In this document: positions 17,551-24,542 of the stretch, piece by piece
Numbering within the stretch: position 1 is the first letter of the stretch
Layout: each line of letters starts with the position of its first letter
DNA from: Clostridiales bacterium UBA7011
Lineage (GTDB): Bacteria; Bacillota; Clostridia; Oscillospirales; Butyricicoccaceae
Length of the DNA: 31,946 bases
Direction: 5' to 3'
NCBI GenBank assembly: GCA_002449635.1
Contig: DJXF01000037.1
Coordinates: 1-31,946 of the forward strand
Translations under genes and position numbers: made by a program
The notes under the pieces: model-generated
Databases searched by the model: none
Told to the model about the DNA's origin: nothing
What the model saw: only the letters and a program-made list of their open reading frames with translations

Positions 17551-17563
17551 TGACCGTTGGTCA
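17551..17563. promoter_or_regulatory. Palindrome 3, second TetR-type operator
   Basis: TGACCGTTGGTCA repeats the TGACC-N3-GGTCA pattern of palindrome 2, about 50 nt upstream of the tetR promoter -35. Together with 17502 and 17457 it makes three similarly spaced sites (45 and 49 nt apart). Confidence 0.7.
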
Positions 17564-17598
17564 TTTTGCAGAATTTGCATTTTCCGCCGATGCACCGC

Positions 17599-17628
17599 TT
17601 GCGGACGGAGGGGCAATCGGGTTATACT
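17599..17628 (+). promoter_or_regulatory. Promoter of the tetR-HAD operon
   Basis: TTGCGG (17599-17604), 18 nt, TATACT (17623-17628), with the ATG of the TetR-type gene 47 nt after the -10. None of the three palindromes overlaps it, so any autoregulation would act from upstream. Confidence 0.65.
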
Positions 17629-17674
17629 GTGTTCAGGAAAAATCGGGGGCGCTTGCCCGAAACGGAGGCGCAGT

Positions 17675-18271
17675 ATGGGCGAACGCATCGATCAAAAAAA
17701 AGAGATCAAAAAGAACAATCTGCTGAATGCCGCGCAGACCCTGTTTCTGGAAAAGGGTGTGTCAAAAACCAGCATCAGCGAAATCGCGGAGCGAGCCAGC
17801 GTCGCAAAGGGGACGTTCTACCTGTATTTTGACGACAAGGACGATCTGCTCCAGCAGCTTCTCTATCGCATCAGCCACGACATTATTCGTCAGGCGTTCG
17901 ATTACACGGAGCGCAACCTCAAGCCGGAATTTGAGGAAAATGTCATCACCTTTGCCGACTGGATTATTGTATATTTCACGGAGCACACGGATATGCTGCG
18001 GCTGATCAAGCGAAACTTCTCGTGGCCGCTGATTGAGCGCAGCCTGAGCGCCAACGGCGGCAGCGATCCGCTGTGGCACGCGATTGCCGGCCGCCTGCTT
18101 GCAACGCCGCTCGCCTCTGTGAGCAACGCGCAGGAGCGGTTCAATCTCCTCTTTATTGTCGTTGAAATGTGCGGCTCGGTGTGCTATTCGAGCATCATCG
18201 AGCACCGGCCGGACACCATCGACCACATGAAGCCGCTGCTGTATACCTTTATCCGGAAGGTGCTGCGATGA
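17675..18271 (+). CDS. TetR/AcrR-family transcriptional regulator
   Basis: DNA-binding repressor-type protein of 198 aa. The N-terminal helix-turn-helix is textbook: NLLNAAQTLFLEKGVSKTSI, then SEIAERASVAKGTFYLYFDDKDDLL near residues 33-57. The remaining 140 residues form the helical ligand and dimer domain, which does not reveal the ligand. The start is ATG 17675 with GGAGG 6 nt upstream; the frame is open much further upstream but without a ribosome site, and the promoter lies there. It is divergent from the MMPL operon, with TGACC-N3-GGTCA palindromes between, so it most likely represses that transporter until an exported or toxic compound binds. Its stop overlaps the HAD gene start (ATGA). 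Confidence 0.93.
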   Translation: MGERIDQKKEIKKNNLLNAAQTLFLEKGVSKTSISEIAERASVAKGTFYLYFDDKDDLLQQLLYRISHDIIRQAFDYTERNLKPEFEENVITFADWIIVYFTEHTDMLRLIKRNFSWPLIERSLSANGGSDPLWHAIAGRLLATPLASVSNAQERFNLLFIVVEMCGSVCYSSIIEHRPDTIDHMKPLLYTFIRKVLR

Positions 18272-18960
18272 GCGGGTCCAAACGGTCGGTCGCGGCGCTG
18301 ATTTTCGACATGGACGGTGTAATTCTCGACACGGAATCGCTGGTTCGCCGCTGCTGGCGGCAGCTCGCGCCCGAATACGGCATCGAGCAGGCGGATGATC
18401 TGTTTCTGCAGAGTGTGGGCACGACGCGCCGGCACACCGGTGAGATGCTGTGCGCGCGCTTTGGGGCGGATTTTCCCGCAGAAGCGTTTAACAGCCATGT
18501 CAGCCGTGTCTTTCACGCCATCGCGGACCGCGAGGGGATTCCGCTCAAAAAAGGCGCGCGTGAAATTCTGCAATGGGCGCGCGCAGGCGGCATTCCGGTC
18601 GGACTCGCCTCCTCCACCCGTCAGGCCACGGTCGAGAAAGAGCTGCGGCAGGCGGGACTGTATGATTTCTTCACCCATGTGCTCGGCGGCGACCGCATCG
18701 CCCGCAGCAAGCCGTTTCCCGATATCTATACGGCGGCGTGCCGCGCCATGCAGGTTGCGCCGCACCGTGCCATTGCCGTGGAGGATTCGTACAACGGCAT
18801 CCGTGCGGCCGCGGCTGCGGGAATGCAGCCGGTTATGATCCCCGACCTTCTGCCGCCCACCGGGGAAATGTTCGCACTGTGCCGCGCTGTGCTGCCGGAT
18901 CTCACGCAGCTGCGCAGCTTTCTTTCCGAAGAACATATCGTTTCGTCCGTCTCTCCGTGA
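18268..18960 (+). CDS. HAD-superfamily phosphatase (beta-phosphoglucomutase-like)
   Basis: Haloacid-dehalogenase-type hydrolase or mutase of 230 aa. Motif I FDMDGVILDTES carries the nucleophile D14 and acid/base D16. Motif II is SSTRQ near residue 114, the motif III lysine is in RSKPFPDIY near 149, and motif IV is VEDSYNGIRAA near 172. A helical cap between motifs I and II places it in subfamily IA with beta-phosphoglucomutase and phosphoglycolate phosphatase types; the substrate is not predictable. The ATG overlaps the tetR stop, so expression is coupled to the regulator. That is not functional proof that it belongs to the export system. Confidence 0.88.
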   Translation: MSGSKRSVAALIFDMDGVILDTESLVRRCWRQLAPEYGIEQADDLFLQSVGTTRRHTGEMLCARFGADFPAEAFNSHVSRVFHAIADREGIPLKKGAREILQWARAGGIPVGLASSTRQATVEKELRQAGLYDFFTHVLGGDRIARSKPFPDIYTAACRAMQVAPHRAIAVEDSYNGIRAAAAAGMQPVMIPDLLPPTGEMFALCRAVLPDLTQLRSFLSEEHIVSSVSP

Positions 18961-18974
18961 GGCGGACTTTTTTT
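18945..18974 (+). terminator. Terminator of the tetR-HAD operon
   Basis: GTCCGTC pairs with GGCGGAC (18961-18967), followed by seven T. The 5' arm lies inside the last codons of the HAD gene. Confidence 0.85.
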
Positions 18975-19383
18975 GTTTTTTCCGGCACTCCTTTTTTCAC
19001 ATTTGTGACATTATCCTCGGTTTTTCCGCATTTTTTTAACTGAAATCCGAAAAAATAGTTTGCGTGAACAGGTATAAAATTTCGTTTTTGTGTGAAACAT
19101 AATATAAAACCGTTCCGCTTGCTGTTTGCAGTTTTCTTTTCTTATTCTTTCAAATTTCTGTGCAATTTGTCCGAAATATCCGTACATTTGACGTTTATTC
19201 TGCCGGTTTCCTGCTTTCGCCATCCAAACGAGCAATATTTTCCGGTCTGGAATTGTGAAATCCTTGCATCGAATGATCGGTTTTCCTCACAAACTTTATT
19301 GAACAAAAGTGCTTTTCCCCTGTTTCTGTATAACCTCGAAAAAATAATCAGAAATTGACCGGAAGATTCGGTGAATTTGCGCG
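18975..19383. other. AT-rich gap without a recognisable gene
   Basis: About 400 nt between the HAD terminator and the promoter at 19384. It is clearly more AT-rich than its neighbours, with many T and A runs. Short open frames on both strands lack ribosome sites and resemble no family. I found no clear hairpin or complete promoter in it. Confidence 0.6.
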
Positions 19384-19412
19384 GTGACAAACGCGGGAAA
19401 AAAAGATATGAT
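19384..19412 (+). promoter_or_regulatory. Promoter of the 68-aa small protein gene
   Basis: GTGACA (19384-19389), 17 nt, TATGAT (19407-19412). The expected first transcribed base is near 19418, exactly where a long hairpin begins. Confidence 0.7.
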
Positions 19413-19417
19413 ACAAG

Positions 19418-19459
19418 CGAAGATGCGGGAGCGGAATGCAGTCCGCCCGCATATCTTCG
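19418..19459 (+). other. 5'-terminal mRNA hairpin in the leader of the small gene
   Basis: CGAAGAT-GCGGG-(A)GCGGA folds back on TCCGC-CCGC-AT-ATCTTCG, giving about 16 base pairs with a 2-nt bulge and a short ATGCAG loop. It starts at the predicted transcript 5' end. It could protect the mRNA from 5' decay or respond to a signal. Forty bases remain to the start codon. Confidence 0.6.
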
Positions 19460-19498
19460 AAATCCGAATCGCCTGATTCAAGAAAGGAAGCGAATACC

Positions 19499-19705
19499 AT
19501 GGGCATCTTAGGCGAACTCAATCAGATGGCAAAGGCCGGCAGAATGGAGCAGCTGCACGCGTACCTGACCGATGAAGCAAATCTATCCCGTAAGGAATGC
19601 AACTGTATTCCGTCAGACTTCAGCCTGAATGACCCCCGTATGGCGGGCGCACACAGGCGTCTGATGCATCACAATGCGGAAATATCCCTCGCTTCTTTCC
19701 GCTGA
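19499..19705 (+). CDS. Small protein of unknown function (68 aa)
   Basis: I do not recognise this protein. It begins MGILGELNQMAKAGRMEQL, has a likely helical, moderately charged N-terminal half, a CNC motif near residue 36 and a histidine/arginine-rich segment (AHRRLMHHN). No signal peptide or membrane helix is visible. The case that it is real rests on context: AAAGGA lies about 11 nt before ATG 19499, its own promoter and structured leader precede it, and an isolated strong terminator follows. It is flanked by unrelated transcription units, so it is expressed alone. A small regulator or stress protein is a guess. Confidence 0.7.
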   Translation: MGILGELNQMAKAGRMEQLHAYLTDEANLSRKECNCIPSDFSLNDPRMAGAHRRLMHHNAEISLASFR

Positions 19706-19762
19706 CATTTGATCTTCCCCCATTTATTATACCTGTTTCTCTTATCTCTTTTTCTGTATGGC

Positions 19763-19797
19763 AGCCCCGCAGCGCAAACACTGCGGGGCTGTTTTTT
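19763..19797 (+). terminator. Terminator of the small protein gene
   Basis: AGCCCCGCAG and CTGCGGGGCT form a perfect 10-bp stem with an 8-nt loop, followed by six T. It lies about 60 nt after the 68-aa gene and insulates the two-component genes downstream. Confidence 0.95.
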
Positions 19798-19899
19798 GCG
19801 CGGTTTTTTCATTTCTTCAGAAATTGTTAAGATTTCTGTGCTATCCTTTGAAAGGAACATCCCCTATCCTATTCCCATAGACAGTAAGGAGGACACACG

Positions 19900-20616
19900 A
19901 TGCAGTACCGTATACTTGTCTGCGACGACGACCCTGCCATTGCGCGGGCCATCGGCATCTATCTGCGCGCGGCAGGCTATGAAGCGCTGGAAGCGCACGA
20001 CGGACCGGAGGCGCTCGATTTGTGCGCCCGGAAAAGCGTTCATCTGGTCATCATGGACATCATGATGCCGGGCATGGACGGTCTGCGCGCGACAGAGATT
20101 CTGCGCGAGACGCAGAATATTCCGGTCATCATGCTCTCCGCCAAAAGCGAGGACGTGGACAAAATCGACGGGCTGACCGCCGGCGCGGACGACTATGTGA
20201 CCAAGCCGTTCAATCCCGCGGAGCTGATGGCGCGCGTGCGCTCCCAGCTGCGGCGGTACACCGCTCTGGGCGGCATGGCGCAGCCGCGCGAGGCATCTGT
20301 TTTCCGCACCGGCGGGCTCGAGATCGACGATGCGGCGAAATCTGTCACGGTGGACGGCGAGCCGGTCAGCCTGACGCCGCGCGAGTACGGCATTCTCTGT
20401 TTTCTGACCCGTCATGCCGGTCAGGTGTTCTCCATCTCCCAGATTTATGAGGCGGTCTGGAACGAAACCGCCTATAACCCGGAAAACACGGTCGCCGTGC
20501 ACATCCGGCGCATTCGGGAGAAAATCGAAATCAATCCAAAAGAACCAAAGTATCTGAAGGTGGTGTGGGGAATTGGCTACAAAGTGGAAAAGCTTCACCC
20601 GAAGCTGCCGGGTTAG
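19900..20616 (+). CDS. OmpR/PhoB-family response regulator
   Basis: Two-component response regulator of 238 aa. The receiver domain has the acidic pocket D9-D11 (CDDDPAIA), phospho-acceptor D53 (VIMDIMMPGMDG), MLSAKSE near 79 and K102 (YVTKPFNPAEL). The C-terminal winged helix (about 140-235) shows SLTPREYGILCFLTRH and NTVAVHIRRIREKIE. The start is ATG 19900 with AAGGAGG 8 nt upstream. About 60 nt before it lies a weak extended -10 (TGCTATCCT) and an inverted repeat CAGAAAT-N7-ATTTCTG (19818-19838). The kinase gene begins inside its last 44 nt, so the two form a coupled pair. The target genes are not evident. Confidence 0.93.
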   Translation: MQYRILVCDDDPAIARAIGIYLRAAGYEALEAHDGPEALDLCARKSVHLVIMDIMMPGMDGLRATEILRETQNIPVIMLSAKSEDVDKIDGLTAGADDYVTKPFNPAELMARVRSQLRRYTALGGMAQPREASVFRTGGLEIDDAAKSVTVDGEPVSLTPREYGILCFLTRHAGQVFSISQIYEAVWNETAYNPENTVAVHIRRIREKIEINPKEPKYLKVVWGIGYKVEKLHPKLPG

Positions 20617-22948
20617 AGCAGCTGCAATCGTCCTCCTGCTCGCAATGGCGGCGCTCGTCGCGCTGCAAACGGCATTGCTCTGGGAATATGCGGCACAGGA
20701 AAACCGGTCGCTCGACGGGCGCGCGCTGTTTGAATCGAACCTTCCGCCCGCTGTTTTGTCAGAAAAACTCATCAGCCGCGCAGAGCAGCTGCTGATGAGC
20801 GCATCCTGCGGAGATGAGGAATCCATCCGCTCCGGCGCATTCATCAACACAAAAACGAAGGCATCGTGGGTGTATGCGCGCTTTCTGGAAAGCTTCTATA
20901 ATAAATACGGCGACGACAAGGAGCTGCTGGAACATCTGCCGGCTCTTTATCCGGCTGCCGGCACCGATCAAGCCGCTGTTCCGGGCGAGAACGAAATAGA
21001 AAGCATGGTTGCCGCTGCGCAGCAGGAAGATGTCGGGAATGAGGCCGACAGCGAATGTTGGAATCTGTTCCGCCTCTGGCTGAAAAAAAATCCCGGCGCG
21101 TTCGCCGCCTGTACGCAGGACCTTGTCAGCGAGCAGTTGGAGGCCTATCGCCGCTCGGCACAGGAGATTCAGGAGCAGACCGACTGCGATTACTTCATTC
21201 TTGTCGGAAGCAGCAGCAAACCGTTGTCCGATACTGACAGCGAGGATCTCGCCGCAGCAGAGAACGTGGAAGATCTGTGGGATGCCATTGAGTTGTCCAA
21301 TATTGACAGCGAAGATCTCGCCGCAGCCCGACAAAAGATGCGCACAAACGACTACTATCTGCTGCTTGAGATGAAAAACAGCCGGACGCCCGCTCTATCG
21401 AGCCGCTATCTGAGCGGCGCCGACGTGCGCGATCTGCAGGAGCAGCATGCATCGGAATTGGAAGAATTATCCCAGATGGAGGATATCGGCGGGGCGCAGA
21501 TACACGGCACAGCGCTGGTTGGCCTGCGTGAAAGCAGCGTGCGCGCCATGCAGACCGAATGGACAGCTGGCAGCCGCAGGCTGCGGCAGTATGCGGCTCT
21601 GGTCGGTGCCGCCATGCTTCTCTCGCTGCTCTGTCTGATCGTGCTGCTGTGCGGCGCGGGACATCGCACGGCGGCGGACGGTGTGAACCTGATCTGGTTT
21701 GACCGCATCTGGACAGAGGTGCAGCTGATTGTCTTTTTCAGCGCGCTCGGTCTCTGGCTTGCGCTGATGGAAGTGCTGGCCGCAAGCGAACTGACACACT
21801 ATGTGCAGACGCCTGCCATCAACACCGCGGCAGTGACGGCAACCGTCGCTCTGACTGCGCTGACGCTGGGTGTCCTGCTTTCACAGGTGCGGCGCATCAA
21901 GCTGCGCCGTTGGCTGGACGGCTTCCCGCTCGTCCGCCTGTTCAAAAAGTATGTTGTCCCCGCCTGCTGCTGGCTGATGTCGCAGCTGCGCAAAACGCCG
22001 CTGCGCCGCAGGGTGATCGTGCTTTCTGTTGTACTGCCGCTCGTGTGTGCACTTCGCCTGCCGATTCCGTTTGTCATCGCCGGCCTGCTGTATTTTGGGA
22101 TGCGGACGGTTGACCGCTTTGAAGCGGTGACGGACGGCGCGGAGGCAATCCGAACCGGAAAAAGCGATACGCACATCGCGTTGACCGGCGCCGGGCCGGA
22201 GCTGACACATCTCGCGGAAAATCTCAACGGCATCTCCGACGGACTGCACGACGCCGTGGATACCGCTGTCAAATCCGAACGGCTGAAAGCCGAGCTGATT
22301 TCCAACGTGTCGCACGACATCAAAACGCCGCTGACCGGCATTATCACCTACATTGATCTGCTCAAGCAGTGCGGTATTGCCGACCCGACCGCCCGCGACT
22401 ATATCGAGGTGCTCGACCAGAAGGCACAGCGTCTTCGCATCCTGACCGGCGATCTGTTTGACGCCTCGAAGGCATCGAGCGGCGCGATGAAGGTTGAGCT
22501 GCAGCAGACGGACTTCGACGCGCTGCTTCGTCAGGCGCTCGGGGAGCGCTCCGGGGAGCTGGAACAGGCGCAGCTGGATGTGCGCGTTCAGTCCGAACCG
22601 CGCGTCTATGTGCGGGCAGACGGCAGGCTGCTGTGGCGTATTCTCGACAATCTGCTGTCCAACTGTGCGCGCTATGCGCTGCCGGGCAGCCGGGTTTACA
22701 TCGACCTGCAGTCGGACGCCGAGACCGCCTCGCTGACGATGAAAAATATTTCCGCCGCCTCGCTCAACATTTCTGCCGACGAACTGATGGAACGCTTTAC
22801 CCGCGGCGACCGTTCGCGCCACACAGAGGGCAGCGGTCTGGGTCTGTCCATCGCAAAAAGCCTGGCTGAGCTGATGGAAGGCAGCTGCCATGTTGAAATT
22901 GACGGCGATCTGTTCAAAGCCGTCGTCACCATTCCGATCTGGGCATAA
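20573..22948 (+). CDS. Sensor histidine kinase with large outer domain and several membrane helices
   Basis: Partner kinase of the upstream regulator, 791 aa from the TTG at 20573. Helix 1 spans residues 16-35, an outer domain of about 300 residues follows, then helices near 340-362, 382-404, 416-438 and a hairpin near 479-511. A linker leads to HisKA with the phospho-acceptor H581 in SNVSHDIKTPL. The ATPase domain has an N box RILDNLLSNCARYAL near 689 and GSGLGLSIAKSL near 753. The usual DxGxG box is replaced by a KNISAASLNISADELMERF-type stretch. That is common in some clostridial kinases, so activity is still likely. The outer domain carries a small internal duplication (21223-21360). The signal is unknown. 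A terminator follows. Confidence 0.9.
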   Translation: MATKWKSFTRSCRVRAAAIVLLLAMAALVALQTALLWEYAAQENRSLDGRALFESNLPPAVLSEKLISRAEQLLMSASCGDEESIRSGAFINTKTKASWVYARFLESFYNKYGDDKELLEHLPALYPAAGTDQAAVPGENEIESMVAAAQQEDVGNEADSECWNLFRLWLKKNPGAFAACTQDLVSEQLEAYRRSAQEIQEQTDCDYFILVGSSSKPLSDTDSEDLAAAENVEDLWDAIELSNIDSEDLAAARQKMRTNDYYLLLEMKNSRTPALSSRYLSGADVRDLQEQHASELEELSQMEDIGGAQIHGTALVGLRESSVRAMQTEWTAGSRRLRQYAALVGAAMLLSLLCLIVLLCGAGHRTAADGVNLIWFDRIWTEVQLIVFFSALGLWLALMEVLAASELTHYVQTPAINTAAVTATVALTALTLGVLLSQVRRIKLRRWLDGFPLVRLFKKYVVPACCWLMSQLRKTPLRRRVIVLSVVLPLVCALRLPIPFVIAGLLYFGMRTVDRFEAVTDGAEAIRTGKSDTHIALTGAGPELTHLAENLNGISDGLHDAVDTAVKSERLKAELISNVSHDIKTPLTGIITYIDLLKQCGIADPTARDYIEVLDQKAQRLRILTGDLFDASKASSGAMKVELQQTDFDALLRQALGERSGELEQAQLDVRVQSEPRVYVRADGRLLWRILDNLLSNCARYALPGSRVYIDLQSDAETASLTMKNISAASLNISADELMERFTRGDRSRHTEGSGLGLSIAKSLAELMEGSCHVEIDGDLFKAVVTIPIWA
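21223..21327 (+). repeat. Partial tandem duplication inside the kinase sensor domain
   Basis: The 36-nt segments 21223-21258 and 21292-21327 match at 33 of 36 positions and are exactly 69 nt (23 codons) apart. Both encode LSxxDSEDLAAA. The phase is kept, so the protein frame is intact. It looks like a recent in-frame duplication in which only the first half remains similar. Confidence 0.85.
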
Positions 22949-22956
22949 AAAAATGA

Positions 22957-22989
22957 CCGCAGGCATGTCTGTTTCATGCCTGCGGTTTT
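22957..22989. terminator. Bidirectional terminator between the kinase and phosphatase genes
   Basis: CCGCAGGCATG and CATGCCTGCGG form an 11-bp perfect stem with a 7-nt loop. TTTT follows on the plus strand. An A-run just before it gives TTTTTTT a few bases after the stem on the minus strand. It serves both the kinase gene and the convergent inositol-phosphatase-family gene. Confidence 0.9.
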
Positions 22990-23012
22990 GTCTGTTCCGC
23001 TTGCGCTGCCGG

Positions 23013-23780
23013 TTACGGTTTGCTGCACAAAAACCGCGTGTCCACCCTGCTTCCGGCGGCGACAACGGAGCACGCCTTTGTCAGATCGAGCGCGCCGCCT
23101 CCGATGCGGCTGATCTGTCCGCCCGCCTCCTGCACGATGAGCGAGCCCGCCGCATAGTCCCACGGCTGCAGACGCAGCTCAAAGTACAGCTCGGCGCGCC
23201 CTGACGCGATGGTGCACAGATCAAAGGCGGCGGAGCCGCTGCGCCGAATGTCCATCGAACGATCAAAGCACATGCGCAGCAGACGGAATGATTCGTCCGT
23301 CAGCTCGTCATAATATGCCGCTGAGCCGAAAATCGTCAGTCCCTGTGCGAGCGGACGGTCGGACACATGAATGCGCTTTCCGTTGCAAAATGCACCGCTG
23401 CCGCGCTGTGCCCAGTACATTTCATCCAGATACGGATTGTATATGACCGCGAGCTGCTGCACGCCGTCGCGCGTCATCGCGACAGAGATCACGCTGCACT
23501 GATAGTCCTTGATAAAATTCGTCGTGCCGTCGATCGGGTCGACAATAAACGCATCGCCCCGCGCGATGGATTCATGTACGTCCTCCTCCTCGCCGACAAA
23601 ATGTGCCTGCGGTGCGAGCTGCAGAAGCTGCGTGCGCAGCCGCTGCTGTACCGCGCGGTCGTAGGTGGTGACAAGGTTGTTGCTCTGTCCGTCTTTGATT
23701 TCCGTTTCGGCCTGCGTGCGGTCGGCATTCAGCACGATTTCCCCGCAGGCGCGCACTATTTCTATGATTTGCTGCAGCAT
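23013..23780 (-). CDS. Inositol monophosphatase family protein
   Basis: Mg2+-dependent sugar-phosphate phosphatase of the IMPase/SuhB family; 255 aa. The metal site is built by E64/E65 (VGEEEDVHE), D81-x-x-D84 (IVDPIDGTTNF) and the C-terminal WDYAAGSLIVQEAGG near residue 205. Inositol 1-phosphate, fructose 1,6-bisphosphate, PAP or NADP could be substrates; sequence alone does not decide. The start is ATG 23780, with GGAAGGGAG just upstream; the earlier in-frame starts would contain this site. I see no clear promoter between it and the pth terminator, so it may depend on read-through or a weak promoter. Confidence 0.88.
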   Translation of the reverse strand: MLQQIIEIVRACGEIVLNADRTQAETEIKDGQSNNLVTTYDRAVQQRLRTQLLQLAPQAHFVGEEEDVHESIARGDAFIVDPIDGTTNFIKDYQCSVISVAMTRDGVQQLAVIYNPYLDEMYWAQRGSGAFCNGKRIHVSDRPLAQGLTIFGSAAYYDELTDESFRLLRMCFDRSMDIRRSGSAAFDLCTIASGRAELYFELRLQPWDYAAGSLIVQEAGGQISRIGGGALDLTKACSVVAAGSRVDTRFLCSKP

Positions 23781-23828
23781 GGTACTCCCTTCCATCCGGC
23801 AATTTTCCGGCACACCGCCGCACTGCCG

Positions 23829-23858
23829 GAAAAAAGACACTCTCCGCAAAGAGTGTCT
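23829..23858 (-). terminator. Terminator after pth
   Basis: On the minus strand AGACACTCT and AGAGTGTCT form a perfect stem extended by flanking A-T pairs, followed by about six T, only 7 nt after the pth stop. A second perfect inverted repeat (23803-23812 with 23824-23833) immediately follows and shares the T tract. Confidence 0.85.
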
Positions 23859-23864
23859 TTTCCT

Positions 23865-24533
23865 TTATCTGTTGTTTTTGTCGTTTTGCGGCTGTGCCGT
23901 CTTTCCGTTGTATTTCTGTGTGGCAGCGGGCACGCCGTTTGCAATCAGCTCCGACACGGCACACACTGCGCGGGAAACCGCGTCATCCATGGCGGGTTTT
24001 TCTTCCTCCCGGATGCCGGACAGCACCCAGTCGGCCAGATCGTAGTCGGGATGCGGCTTTGCACCGATGCCGACCTTGATGCGCGGAAACGCCTCTGAAC
24101 CCAGCTCCGCGATGATGTTCTTGACGCCGTTCTGTCCGCCGGCAGAGCCCTTCGGGCGAATGCGCAGCGTTCCGACCGGCAGTGAGATGTCGTCGAAAAT
24201 GACCAAAATATGCTCCGGCGGAATTTTGTAAAAATCCGCCGCCGCGCGCACCGCTTCTCCGGAAAGATTCATATAGGTCTGCGGCTTGACGAGCAGTGCG
24301 CGATGTCCGCCGAGCATCGCCTCCCCGGTCAGCGCCTTGAAGCGCGCGCGGTCACAGCGCACGCTGTGCTTCGCACAAAGCGCGTCCATCACGCGAAAGC
24401 CGGTGTTGTGGCGGGTGTTCTCGTATTTTTTGCCCGGATTGCCCAGGCCGACCACCAGCCAGTCAATGGGCTGCGCGGGCGTGCGGTCCTTTTTCTCCTG
24501 CTCAAGCTTTGCGAAAATATCAAAAATAGACAT
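23865..24533 (-). CDS. pth: Peptidyl-tRNA hydrolase
   Basis: Releases peptides from peptidyl-tRNA that drops off the ribosome. It is 222 aa, with an N-terminal extension of about 23 residues before the usual start of the fold (WLVVGLGNPG) and a polar tail of about 20. Catalytic and binding residues are present: N32 (GLGNPG), H42 (NTRHNTGF), D115 (VIFDDISLP) and N135 (AGGQNGVKNII). The start is ATG 24533; the extension contains no alternative start codon, so it is probably translated. GGAGGG lies 13 nt upstream at the end of the fakA gene, which ends 9 nt before. It is the third gene after the asp23 promoter. Confidence 0.95.
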   Translation of the reverse strand: MSIFDIFAKLEQEKKDRTPAQPIDWLVVGLGNPGKKYENTRHNTGFRVMDALCAKHSVRCDRARFKALTGEAMLGGHRALLVKPQTYMNLSGEAVRAAADFYKIPPEHILVIFDDISLPVGTLRIRPKGSAGGQNGVKNIIAELGSEAFPRIKVGIGAKPHPDYDLADWVLSGIREEEKPAMDDAVSRAVCAVSELIANGVPAATQKYNGKTAQPQNDKNNR

Positions 24534-24542
24534 GTATCGGGG

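Noticed and set aside
17396..17674. A 93-codon N-terminal extension of the TetR-type gene
   Set aside because: It would cover the divergent promoters and operator palindromes. ATG 17675 has GGAGG at the right distance and gives a normal-length TetR protein.
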